A stretch of 31,509 nt of DNA from a virus, in IMG/VR virus record IMGVR_UViG_3300037493_003209, positions 1-31,509 of that record; one strand, given 5' to 3'. The translations under genes were made by a program, and so were the position numbers. Every line of letters begins with the position of its first letter. The first letter of the stretch is position 1. This document shows, piece after piece, positions 1 through 9,200 of this stretch. The notes below the pieces were generated by a model. The model saw only the letters and a list, made by a program, of their open reading frames with translations, did not search any database and was not told where the DNA came from.

Positions 1-287
1 ATAAAAAAGTGTTGTTTGTTAAGTTTGAAGATTTCACTTCCAATCCGGCAAGTGAGATGAGAAGAATATATGAATATTTGGAACTTCCTTATTTTGATCA
101 CGACTTTAATAATGTTGAACAGATGACTAAAGAAGATGATAGTGTTTATGGAATCTATGGTGATCACAAGATAAAAAACAAAATAGAACCATTAAGAAAT
201 GATTTTAACGATGTTTTGGGTATTAATGCTAGTAACTGGATTAAAACAAACTATAAATGGTATTACGATCAATTTTTATATTTTTAA
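1..287 (+). CDS. Sulfotransferase, C-terminal part (5' end outside window)
   Basis: The open frame runs in from before the window, so the GTG at 9 is probably an internal Val codon and not the start. The visible 92-odd residues begin LFVKFEDFTSNPASEMRRI. This matches the C-terminal motif of PAPS-dependent sulfotransferases (hydrophobic strand, then R/K-Y/F-E-D-L/F and a Pro, then a helix leading to the last catalytic-domain segment). The family transfers a sulfuryl group from PAPS to a hydroxyl or amine of a glycan, lipid or protein. The P-loop-like PAPS-binding N-terminus is not visible, so activity cannot be judged. The stop lies 3 bases before an APS kinase gene, which supplies PAPS, and this context strongly supports the call. 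The acceptor is unknown; a sugar on the host surface or on phage fibres is a guess. Confidence 0.72.
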   Translation, partial: KKVLFVKFEDFTSNPASEMRRIYEYLELPYFDHDFNNVEQMTKEDDSVYGIYGDHKIKNKIEPLRNDFNDVLGINASNWIKTNYKWYYDQFLYF

Positions 288-290
288 ATT

Positions 291-746
291 ATGAGAGAAA
301 ATAAAATATATTGGTTTACTGGCCAACCTGGAGCAGGAAAGACAGTTTTGTCTTTAATGTTAAAAACAGTTTTAGAAACAGAACACAACGGTAAAATATT
401 TCATATTGATGGGGACGAACTCAGACGGTTATTTAATAACCAAAAATATGGTAGAGAAGGTCGTGAAGAGAACATAAAAAGAGCTCAAGACATTGCTAAG
501 TTTATTTTGGTTCAGGGTAATAGTGTTATTGTTAGTTTAGTTGCTCCATATAAAGAACTTAGAGAAAGTTTTAAAGAAGAGTTAGGTAACTTACTTGTGG
601 AGTTTTATGTTCATACAACAGACATTAGAGGTAGAGAACATTTCCATACTGACGAATATGAACAACCAACAGATAATTATGTGGATATTGATACAACAAA
701 CGTTAATCCTCAAATATCATTAAACAAAGTAATTGAAAATATATGA
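291..746 (+). CDS. cysC: Adenylylsulfate (APS) kinase, short phage form
   Basis: This 151-residue cytosolic kinase should phosphorylate APS with ATP to make PAPS. It has a P-loop GQPGAGKT (residues 11-18) after the typical WFTG strand. Further family motifs are DGDELR (40-45), the GREENIKRAQDIAKF helix (about 57-71) and VSLVAPYKELR (81-91), equivalent to the family's S-P-Y-R segment. It is shorter than the roughly 200-residue bacterial CysC. The lid region, usually containing a Lys/Arg-rich stretch and an F-T-G-I-D motif, is reduced. The start ATG follows the sulfotransferase stop by 3 bases, and the TGA stop overlaps the next ATG (ATGA), so the genes are probably one translationally coupled unit. 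Family assignment is secure; the specificity of the shortened lid is inferred. Confidence 0.87.
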   Translation: MRENKIYWFTGQPGAGKTVLSLMLKTVLETEHNGKIFHIDGDELRRLFNNQKYGREGREENIKRAQDIAKFILVQGNSVIVSLVAPYKELRESFKEELGNLLVEFYVHTTDIRGREHFHTDEYEQPTDNYVDIDTTNVNPQISLNKVIENI

Positions 747-1207
747 ATTGGGAAGTAAAAAATCACGGTGGGGAACCAACAAATAATTCGGATAAGAAAT
801 ATGCGATCTTTATTGGGAGATATCAACCACCACATTTTGGGCATTTAAATCTTATAGACCAAAAATTAAATGAAGGTGTTCCGGCACTTATAATGGTTAG
901 AGATATTGCTCCTGACGATAAAAATCCTTTTACTACAGAACAAACAGTTTCTATGTTAGAGAAATATTATCATTCAAAGAATAAAGATGTTAAGGTTATG
1001 GTTATTCCTGATATTGAGTCCGTTAATTATGGAAGAGGTGTTGGTTATGAAATAAATGAATTTACACCACCAGACAATATCGGATTTATTTCTGCAACAA
1101 AGGTAAGAGAATCAATAAAAAATGGTGAAGATGGGTGGAGAACTATGATTGATGATTCCATTCAAGACGATGTGATTAAATATTTATCTTATGAAATTAA
1201 CAATTAA
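743..1207 (+). CDS. HxGH-type nucleotidyltransferase (NMNAT / cytidylyltransferase-like)
   Basis: This 154-residue protein belongs to the HxGH nucleotidyltransferase superfamily. It shows GRYQPPHFGH (residues 25-34, HxGH motif in the NadM-like G-R-F-Q-P context) and ISATKVR (116-122), the second nucleotide-binding signature. A conserved-looking VNYGRGVGYEINE (94-106) sits between them. The family joins AMP or CMP to a small phosphate- or sulfate-type acceptor; ATP sulfurylase uses a related fold. Its ATGA overlap with APS kinase and closeness to a sulfotransferase suggest it could make APS. However, NMN adenylyltransferase activity fits the motifs at least as well. The first 17 residues are polar and precede the fold. 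The substrate cannot be decided from sequence alone. Confidence 0.72.
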   Translation: MNWEVKNHGGEPTNNSDKKYAIFIGRYQPPHFGHLNLIDQKLNEGVPALIMVRDIAPDDKNPFTTEQTVSMLEKYYHSKNKDVKVMVIPDIESVNYGRGVGYEINEFTPPDNIGFISATKVRESIKNGEDGWRTMIDDSIQDDVIKYLSYEINN

Positions 1208-1412
1208 AGAAAAGTCGGTATTATTAAGACATATTCTAAAAACAATTAGTTATAGGTTGTTAGGGACATTAACTACTGTTATTGTTGCGTTAAGTTTGGG
1301 TGCGACCACAGAAGTATCTACATTATTAGGTGTTGGTGAATTGTTGATCAAACCTATCATTTATTTCTTTCACGAAAGACTATGGTATAAGTTTATTAAG
1401 ATTAAAAAATGA
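1191..1412 (+). CDS. DUF2061 small membrane protein
   Basis: This 73-residue protein has two hydrophobic segments, roughly residues 21-38 (ISYRLLGTLTTVIVALSLG) and 43-60. It also has the characteristic R-H-x-x-K-T-x-S-Y-R start and a basic C-terminal tail (HERLWYKFIKIKK). This matches DUF2061, a family of small inner-membrane proteins of unknown function. From memory, such proteins occur beside or fused to APS kinase in some bacteria, which agrees with the neighbours here. The ATG lies inside the nucleotidyltransferase gene (17-base overlap, different frame), so it is probably translated by coupling. Its role might be membrane anchoring of the sulfation machinery or sulfate movement; both are speculation. 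Confidence 0.72.
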   Translation: MKLTIKEKSVLLRHILKTISYRLLGTLTTVIVALSLGATTEVSTLLGVGELLIKPIIYFFHERLWYKFIKIKK

Positions 1413-1422
1413 TTTGAGGTTG

Positions 1423-1430
1423 TATTTATA
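1423..1430 (+). promoter_or_regulatory. TATTTATA box upstream of the first fibre gene
   Basis: The octamer TATTTATA ends 11 bases before the ATG at 1442, in a short gap between the sulfation cassette and the fibre genes. Identical boxes precede 19059 and 19665 on the plus strand, and 25574 and 18960 on the minus strand. It may be a phage promoter element. No -35-like partner is evident, and AT-rich DNA makes chance matches likely. Confidence 0.3.
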
Positions 1431-1441
1431 GTCTAAGAACT

Positions 1442-2221
1442 ATGGATCAAACAATTACAATTAACAGTATAAATTATGATGGTGAAATTGCCGAAATAAT
1501 TTTTAATCCCGATAATGAAACTATTGTCATCAATCTAAGTGCTCATACGTTGCCTTACACTTTTGATTCTTCATTATTAAACCCACCAAGAGAAATTTAT
1601 GGAACATATACTCTATTGGTTGATAATTGCCCATACTTCCTTAATGTTCCGAGGTTAACACCAACACCAACACCAACGAGAACTCCAACGAGAACTCCAA
1701 CGCCAACAGTTACACCAACACCAACGGTAACACCGACGTATGATCCGTGTTTAGTGACTCAAACACCATCGGTTACACCTACGAGAACACCTACGAGAAC
1801 ACCTACAAGAACTCCGACACCAACACCAACAATAACGTGTTATGCAACGCCAACACCAACACCAACGGTGACACCATCATCGTTACCGGCATTACCTGGG
1901 ATTTATTATGGTAAATTTAATAGTACATTAATAACTTCGGCAGATACGGCATCATTAACATTTGTAACGACAAATGATATAACAAATACGTATGTAACGT
2001 TCTCAGCAGGAACTGGTTTTGGGTATGTGTTAATACCACCATCTTTACCTCAACCTATTAACTTTAAAGATAGTGATACGGGATGTACGGGTAATGATGT
2101 TCCTGTTAATAACATCGGGACAGTTATTGTGTTAGACACAAATGGATTTGCAATAACATATAATATATATAGAACATTCTTCCCATTCAACGGACAATTA
2201 TTCTGTTGGTTGTGTAGTTAA
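1442..2221 (+). CDS. Tail-fibre/adhesin protein with Thr-Pro linker
   Basis: This 259-residue protein has three parts. Residues 1-71 form a small beta-rich domain (I-x-F-N-P...N-L...T-L-P-Y...Y-G-T-Y-x-L-x-V) that recurs at the N-terminus of the gene at 19665, suggesting a shared virion attachment domain. Residues about 72-150 are a low-complexity linker of TP, TRTP and TVTP units broken by Cys-containing islets (YDPCLV, ITCYA). Residues about 150-259 start GIYYGKFNSTLIT and contain YVLIPPSLPQPINFKD and ITYNIYRTFFP. This resembles C-terminal receptor-binding domains of many phage fibres, where the YYG...IP...F.D...VYR pattern is common. It is a virion surface protein by inference. It starts the fibre array and is followed 15 bases later by the giant fibre gene. 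Confidence 0.65.
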   Translation: MDQTITINSINYDGEIAEIIFNPDNETIVINLSAHTLPYTFDSSLLNPPREIYGTYTLLVDNCPYFLNVPRLTPTPTPTRTPTRTPTPTVTPTPTVTPTYDPCLVTQTPSVTPTRTPTRTPTRTPTPTPTITCYATPTPTPTVTPSSLPALPGIYYGKFNSTLITSADTASLTFVTTNDITNTYVTFSAGTGFGYVLIPPSLPQPINFKDSDTGCTGNDVPVNNIGTVIVLDTNGFAITYNIYRTFFPFNGQLFCWLCS

Positions 2222-2236
2222 AAAAAATTAATAATT

Positions 2237-5200
2237 ATGATGAGTTTTAGTCTTTCAGGGGGAGTTGAGGTTTTCGGGTTTATATCACCATCGGAACCAA
2301 CGGATACTTATCCCGTTATAGATCCAATTTATGGTATTGATGGTTTAAGAAACGTAGATACAATTTCAGATTTAGATAATATCCCTGAACTACGAAGACG
2401 TGCAGGTATGGTTGTTGGGGTTAGTGGTGGAACCGAATATTATAAGTTAAACCCTTCACCTTGGAATCTTAATTTTACCGACTGGTCAATTTTTATCCCT
2501 GGTAGTGGTGGTTTATCATCATATACCTATAATGATAATACTTTTACAATTTTAGATCTTACAGGTGGAACATATAGTGCAACGATTAATGAAGTAACAG
2601 GATTAACCGTTAATGGGGTTTTATCTGCAACAACATATGAGAATTTACCTATTGATGTTTTTGTTACAGGTGGGACTTATTCTGCAGGAACAAGTACTTT
2701 TGTTAATAACACCGGAGGAACATTTGATGTTACGGGATTCTATACAGGTGATACCGATGATAACACATATATCACAGGTTTTACATATTCTGCAAATACA
2801 TTTACCATATCCGACAATTCAGGGACTACGTTTAGTTCAACGATTAATGAAGTTACCGGACTAACGGTTAATGGAGTTTTATCTGCAACAACATATGAAA
2901 ACTTACCTATTGATGTTTTTGTTACCGGAGGAACTTATAGTGATGGAACAAGTACTTTTACAAACAACACCGGAGGAACTTTTAATGTTAATGGGTTCTA
3001 TACGGGAGAAACTGATGATAATCAATATGTTACAGGTTTTACATATTCGGCAAATACATTTACCATATCTGACAATTCGGGTAATACATTTAATTCAACG
3101 ATTAATGATGTGACAGGTTTAACTGTTAATGGGATTTTATCGGCAACAACAATAAGTGGTGGGACATTCTACGGTAATGGACTTAATTTAACAAGTGTTA
3201 AAAATTTAATTACAGTTGGGTTAAACGGTACTAATTGTGATTTTGTCTCAATTAAAGATGCCGTTGATAGTATTACGGGGTCGTCATCAACTAATAGATA
3301 TGTTATTTCTATTGGTCCTGGGGAGTTTACGGAAAACGAAATTGATTTAACACAAACACCTTATGTTAGTATTGTTGGTAGTAATATCCAATCAACACTA
3401 ATTAAACCAAATACTAACACTCAAAACATTATTAATCTTGGTATTAATAATGAAATTTCATTTTTAACCTTAAGTGGAGCATCATCCGGTTATGCTGGGA
3501 TTTATTGTTATGATATTGGTGATTTTGGTCAAGCACATAAAGTATCTTTTTATGATTGTGATACCGGAATATGGGTGGAATCAAACACTCAAGATACCAA
3601 GTTTTATGGCGAATATGTTGAGTATAATGGTACATATACTTACGGAACAAAAATTATAGGAAATAATGGTTATGAGGCATTAGCCAGTATGGAAAACTAC
3701 TTTAACTTTCCAACGGGAGGAAATATAACTTATTGTAACTATGCGTCAGGTAGTGGAGCAACATTAAGTGTTTTTGTTGGTGATAACCAAAGTAATGGTG
3801 TTTCAGGTAGTACTGCATACTTTGCACAAGATGGTGCTGGTTTATATTGTAGTACAATCACAATGGATGGTTTTACATATGGTATTAGAAATCCAAATAT
3901 CGGAGATCCGATTAGGTTTGATATTGATAATGCAAGTATTATTGGTGGGGAATGGGATTTATATGTTGAACGAATTGGTACATTTGGTACATTTGGTGGA
4001 AGTTCAAATCACCAAAAAGTTTATACTGTTTCGGAAGACATATATTGGGCATTTTTGGATATTAATGATGGGGAATTTGATATAACAAGAAAAGCGTCTG
4101 TTACATTTACCGATGGTTCCCACACTGACTTTACAACACTTATATTTGAAGGATCCTCTATGGGGTTAATGAGTGGGGGGAGTTTGACTATCGTAAGTGG
4201 TTTCACAGTTCAGGTTGATGGGGGTTTTGGTTATTTAGGGAAAAATAATAATAGTGGTATTGTTAGAAGGTTAGATTGGTTGAATAATCAAATTGTTTTA
4301 TCGGCAAACACAAACAATTATGTTTTTATAAATGAAAATAATAATTTAGGGGTTTCAGGGACAAGACCTGATAGTCGTTATAATATCATACTTGGTAGAG
4401 TCGTCACCGATTCCACAGGTGTTAATTTTATTGATTTAACACCCTTTAATGGTGATCACACATCAAATAGGTATGATGATTTGTTTAGTGAGGCATTAGG
4501 CCCAATATATGCAAATGGATCAATTGTTACTGAAGGAACCACACCATTCACATTAGATATAACCGAAGGTGAATATTATTATTCAACAAATGGAATTTTA
4601 CCATCAGGAGGAACAGGATCCACTTTTACACAATACTATAGAAATGGTTCAGGTGGATGGATAACATCGGCAACAACTCAAGTAGTTGTTGGTTATGATG
4701 ATGATAGTGGGACAATATCACCATTAACTTTAAGTGCTTACACTAAACATACTCTATATGTTGTAGGTGATGGGTCATACGAAAAATATTTCTTGGTATT
4801 AGGTCAAGATGAATATGCAACATTAGTTGAAACCGAAGGTGCGCTACTCCCTGTCCCACCTTCGTATTTTTCGGATTCAGTAACACAAATTGCAAACATA
4901 TATATTCAACAGGGAATAACAGGAATAACCCAAATTGAGGATGTTAGACCTGTGATTGGGTTTAAGGCTGGTGGAGTAAACGCTTCTTCAGTTCACGGTA
5001 ATCTTCTTGGATTATCTGCCGATGATCATATCCAATACTTGTTGGTAAATGGTGGTAGACCTATGAGTGGAAACCTTGATATGGGAACTAACAACATTAC
5101 GAATGTTGGAACTGTTGATGGTGTTACGGTATCCGCTCACGCAACAAGACATCAATTTGGTGGTTTAGATCCTGTTGGATCAACAACTCCGGGACCTAAC

Positions 5201-6265
5201 TATATTCCATATGCCGATGTTAGTGGAACATTAAATGATTGGGTATCAACCGCATCAACCACAACATTTGGTAAAGTAAAAACATCAAGTTCAAGCACTA
5301 CAGTTGTTAGTGATAATGACTCAAGATTTTTAAATTCATTTACGGGTGGAACATATTCGGGAGGTACTTTATCTTTAAATAATAATAGTGGAGGGACTTA
5401 TAACATATCAGGACTATACACAGGAGCGACTGATGTATTTGTTACCGGAGGAACCTATAGTAACGGAACAAGTACATTCACAAATAATACCGGAGGAACA
5501 TTTAATGTTTCGGGATTCTTATCTAACGCAACAACCGCAGTTACATTATCATCAAACGTATTGAGTGTAACTTCAAGTGGGGGAACACCAACAACAACCA
5601 CCATTAATGCAGCAACAGGTGGGACATATTCAAACGGTACAATAACACTCGAAGGTACGGGAACTTTATCAACAATAACCGGATTATATACGGGAGCAAC
5701 CGATGTATTCGTAACTGGAGGAACCTATAGTAATGGTACGACCACATTTACAAATAACACAGGAGGAACATTTAATGTTAATGGGTTCTATACGGGAGCA
5801 ACCGATGTATTCGTAACGGGTGGAACATACTTAAATGGAACGGCAACATTCACAAATAACACAGGGGACACATTTACCGTAACAGGATTTACATCAACAG
5901 GGGTAACTCTTGGGTCTTTTGGTATAACCATAGATGGTGGAGGATCCGTATTAACACCGGGATTAAAGAACTATTTATCTTTACCATACAATGGATATAT
6001 TACTGGATATGTCATAATTGGGGATCAGTCAGGATCCACATCTATTGATATATGGAAAGATAATTATGGTAGTTTTCCTCCCACTTCAGGTGACTCAATA
6101 ACTGGGGGTAATTATCCTTCTTTGAGTTCGCAACAAATTAATCAAGACACCACGTTAAGTGGGTGGACAACTAATTTTTCGGTTGGGGATATAATCGCAT
6201 TTAATGTCTTATCTGCATCAACCATAACAAAAATAAATTTAACAATTAATGTTATAAAAACATAA
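2237..6265 (+). CDS. Giant tail-fibre protein with beta-helix-like centre
   Basis: This 1342-residue protein is rich in Gly, Thr, Ser and Asn and lacks a signal peptide. The N-terminus (residues 1-100) is a probable baseplate-attachment region. Residues about 100-310 carry a tandem 86-residue repeat (G-L-T-V-N-G-x-L-S-A-T-T, then VFVTGGTYS, NNTGGTF, FTYSANTFTISDNSG). From about 323 a segment starting LITVGLNGTNCDF with SIKDAVDSI and VISIGPGEFTE looks like a right-handed beta-helix (pectin-lyase fold). Around 918-975 are fibre signatures LLGLSADDHIQYLLVNGG and HATRHQFGGLDPVGS, then more GGTYSNGTSTF repeats. Residues about 1238-1342 (GYITGYVIIGDQSGSTSIDI, IAFNVLSAST) match a widespread phage fibre tip domain. 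It is likely the main host-recognition fibre. It has two possible start ATGs (2237, 2240). Confidence 0.8.
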   Translation: MMSFSLSGGVEVFGFISPSEPTDTYPVIDPIYGIDGLRNVDTISDLDNIPELRRRAGMVVGVSGGTEYYKLNPSPWNLNFTDWSIFIPGSGGLSSYTYNDNTFTILDLTGGTYSATINEVTGLTVNGVLSATTYENLPIDVFVTGGTYSAGTSTFVNNTGGTFDVTGFYTGDTDDNTYITGFTYSANTFTISDNSGTTFSSTINEVTGLTVNGVLSATTYENLPIDVFVTGGTYSDGTSTFTNNTGGTFNVNGFYTGETDDNQYVTGFTYSANTFTISDNSGNTFNSTINDVTGLTVNGILSATTISGGTFYGNGLNLTSVKNLITVGLNGTNCDFVSIKDAVDSITGSSSTNRYVISIGPGEFTENEIDLTQTPYVSIVGSNIQSTLIKPNTNTQNIINLGINNEISFLTLSGASSGYAGIYCYDIGDFGQAHKVSFYDCDTGIWVESNTQDTKFYGEYVEYNGTYTYGTKIIGNNGYEALASMENYFNFPTGGNITYCNYASGSGATLSVFVGDNQSNGVSGSTAYFAQDGAGLYCSTITMDGFTYGIRNPNIGDPIRFDIDNASIIGGEWDLYVERIGTFGTFGGSSNHQKVYTVSEDIYWAFLDINDGEFDITRKASVTFTDGSHTDFTTLIFEGSSMGLMSGGSLTIVSGFTVQVDGGFGYLGKNNNSGIVRRLDWLNNQIVLSANTNNYVFINENNNLGVSGTRPDSRYNIILGRVVTDSTGVNFIDLTPFNGDHTSNRYDDLFSEALGPIYANGSIVTEGTTPFTLDITEGEYYYSTNGILPSGGTGSTFTQYYRNGSGGWITSATTQVVVGYDDDSGTISPLTLSAYTKHTLYVVGDGSYEKYFLVLGQDEYATLVETEGALLPVPPSYFSDSVTQIANIYIQQGITGITQIEDVRPVIGFKAGGVNASSVHGNLLGLSADDHIQYLLVNGGRPMSGNLDMGTNNITNVGTVDGVTVSAHATRHQFGGLDPVGSTTPGPNYIPYADVSGTLNDWVSTASTTTFGKVKTSSSSTTVVSDNDSRFLNSFTGGTYSGGTLSLNNNSGGTYNISGLYTGATDVFVTGGTYSNGTSTFTNNTGGTFNVSGFLSNATTAVTLSSNVLSVTSSGGTPTTTTINAATGGTYSNGTITLEGTGTLSTITGLYTGATDVFVTGGTYSNGTTTFTNNTGGTFNVNGFYTGATDVFVTGGTYLNGTATFTNNTGDTFTVTGFTSTGVTLGSFGITIDGGGSVLTPGLKNYLSLPYNGYITGYVIIGDQSGSTSIDIWKDNYGSFPPTSGDSITGGNYPSLSSQQINQDTTLSGWTTNFSVGDIIAFNVLSASTITKINLTINVIKT
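2530..3160 (+). repeat. 258-bp in-frame tandem repeat in the fibre gene
   Basis: Two full units and a partial third repeat with a period of 258 bp (86 codons). The phrase encoding VNGxLSATT recurs at about 2611, 2869 and 3127. The shorter GGTYSxGTxTFxNNTGG element reappears at about 5340-5880 within the same gene. Units differ by scattered, partly synonymous changes, so the duplication is not brand new. Confidence 0.8.
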
Positions 6266-6268
6266 GAG

Positions 6269-9200
6269 ATGGCAAAAAACTTAATAGAATATAATGCATA
6301 CACCGCAGATATAGTTTCATATGATAATTACGACTCATTAAAAACTGTGTTAGGTCCTGAGATATACAAAATTTCAGGTTCAACACCGATTGATTATTAT
6401 ATAGGTCCAAAAGAAACAGTATTTAGAGATATAACACAAGACACTGGTGTGTCCAATTGGGGAGATCTTGACGCAATCACATATAAAGGTAATAAACAAT
6501 GGTTATTTTGTTTAAAAGGGTTTGCCGTACCTAATACAACAACAGATATTGCAATGTATGAATTTGATAAAACGGATTATACATACACATACAAGGGTGA
6601 AATTAGAACCGCTAACGCATCTGACAATCCTGTAACTCAACAAGGAATATCAGCAAATTTAGATTATTATTCCGCAGGAACAGTTAGTGTAAATGGTACT
6701 TCAGTTAGTGGTACTGGGACAAATTGGATTGAGGGAAGAATTCCAATTGGGGCAAGAATAGGTTTTGGATCAACAAACCCAGAAGATATAACAACATGGT
6801 ATAGAATTACTAACTATCCTTTAATGAATAGTACACCAACAAAAACAAATGGTGCAGTTTACTGCACCACTGTTGACCCAACTACTGGAAAAATTTATAT
6901 TGGTGGTAATTTTACCACATGGGATGGTGTTGCTATAAATAGAATTGCTAGATTAAACACAGATGGTACTTTAGACACATCATTTAACCCAGGATCTGGT
7001 TTTAATGATGTGGTAAGGGTAATAACATTAGATTCATCCGGTAAACTTTATGTTGGTGGTCAATTTACAACATATAACGGTGTTGCTAATAATCGTATAA
7101 TTAAACTTGATGGTAATGGTACAAAAGATGCAACATTTGTTAATACAACAGGATTTAATGCTGTTTCGGTATATGTAATAACGTTAGATTCATCAGGTAA
7201 CCTTTATGTTGGCGGTCAATTTACAACATGGAAGGGAGTTGCCAGTAGTGCCCCGTACATAATTAAATTAACACCAACTGGAGATAAAGATGCTACGTTT
7301 GTTAATACTACAGGTTTTGATACTGGAGTATATGTAATAACGTTAGATTCATCAGGTAACCTTTATGTTGGCGGTCATTTTACAACATGGAAGGGAGTTG
7401 CCAGTAGTGCCCCGTACATAATTAAATTAACACCAACTGGAGATAAAGATGCTACGTTTGTTAATACTGTAGGGCCTAACGCTCAAGTATATTCGATACA
7501 CCATAAAACCTCAACCAATACAATAATAGTTGGGGGTTCTTTTACACAATGGAAGGGTGTGAATAACTTTTATTTAACCGAACTTTCATCTACTGGTGAT
7601 GCATTAATTTCATCGGCAAGCTCAATTAATGTTTATGGATTGTCACCAGACTCATTAGGTAACATATATTGTTATGCTGGTTCTCAATTAATAACTAAAC
7701 GAAATATTAACACCTTAACTGCCGACCCAACATTTACCCCAAATATAATTTATGTAACAAACACCCAAACCTATAACAAAGGAACAATGGCGGTGAATTT
7801 AACTAACGATAGACTTTACGTATGTAGTGGTAGTTTTACTGTTGATAGTGGTATTGTATGTGTTGAGACGACTGGTGGTACGAGAGATATGAATTTTTTA
7901 ACTTCACAAGATTATACAAGTCAATCTATTACAATAAATGTCTCTGCTGGCATATTACCACCGGGTACCCCATATGTTATTGAAGATTTAAAAATCTATG
8001 TCCAAAGAGGTGGTTCAGGTGTCAATATGATACAAGGAATTTCTGTTGAGGATTTTTCATTAGTTCCAACAAACATATTAGCACCAAGTTTTAATTTTAT
8101 GGGGTTATCTAAAGGTAGGTACGTTTTGCAAGATGGGGCTTACAATACTTCCAATGGATTTCAAGGTGGTACGAGTAACTCAACAAGTTGTAAAGATTTA
8201 AGGATTATTGAAAAAGAAAATTCTAACACACATTATTTATATGGTATATCAAATAGTGGTCGTATTTCTATATTTAATGTTAAATCACCTTATATAACAC
8301 AATTAGGTACGGGAATACAAGGTACGTTAAGGTATAACACTACCAACCAATTATTAGTAACTGGTAATGGTGTTAATCAATTTGGTGCCGGTATTGGTGG
8401 ATCCGTATCGGGTAAATTTACAATAGGTACAATGCAGAGTGGTTCTGCGGTGGGTGAAAAATCAATATTTTTAGATTCCTCGGGAGTTGTACAAATACCA
8501 TTAAGTAAATTAGAAAACCAAATACAACCAGTCTACAATTATATGCTCGAAGTACCTCCAGGTTCAACAACAACATATGTTGCCGCTGGTAACGTAGGTA
8601 GGGTATATTATATATCTGAAATTGATAAATTAATAATTTTAAATTCTTCAATAACTGCAAAAAGTTACATAACAGGGTTTAACGTAAACTTACAACAACC
8701 AACTCTTAGTGGTACATTATATGGGAGAGATACGTATAATGAGTTAGCAATTAAAAATTCTTATGATTTAGCTTTTTTAGTTAATGGTCAACAATTACAA
8801 GGTAATACTTCAAATAGTTACTCTCCAAAATACCCTGATACGTTAGGGACCGGATTTTTTGGTTCTGGACAAAAAGGTGTTTTTCATATGTGTAGACCAT
8901 TGGCAACAATACAAAATAATCTATATGCGGTATCGTTAGAATGTGAATCGGAATATGTGGATTTTAGTAATAACGCATTTATTACGCCAAAACTTAATTT
9001 ACCAAACACAATAAATATAAGTGGTGTTTATTTAAATTCACAAAAAGAATATGGTACATTTCCATTTAATATTCCACCAGAGCCTATAATTATTGATTAT
9101 AGAACAGATGGTATTGATGACAATAGTGGTTCTTGGAAACGTTTTAATGATATAAATTCATTAAACAATGATATTATTTGTGAGGGAGTTTTAAATAATA

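Noticed and set aside
9-287. Complete gene starting at the GTG at position 9
   Set aside because: The frame is open upstream to the window edge and the product lacks the PAPS-binding N-terminus, so it is treated as a truncated sulfotransferase.
2613-3113. Plus-strand open frames of 80-83 codons inside the giant fibre gene
   Set aside because: They are frame shadows repeated with the 258-bp fibre repeat; their Leu/Gln-rich translations have no gene-like features.
3444-4206. Open frames on both strands overlapping the beta-helix region
   Set aside because: They are opposite-strand or shifted shadows of a clearly coding long gene, without plausible starts or domains.
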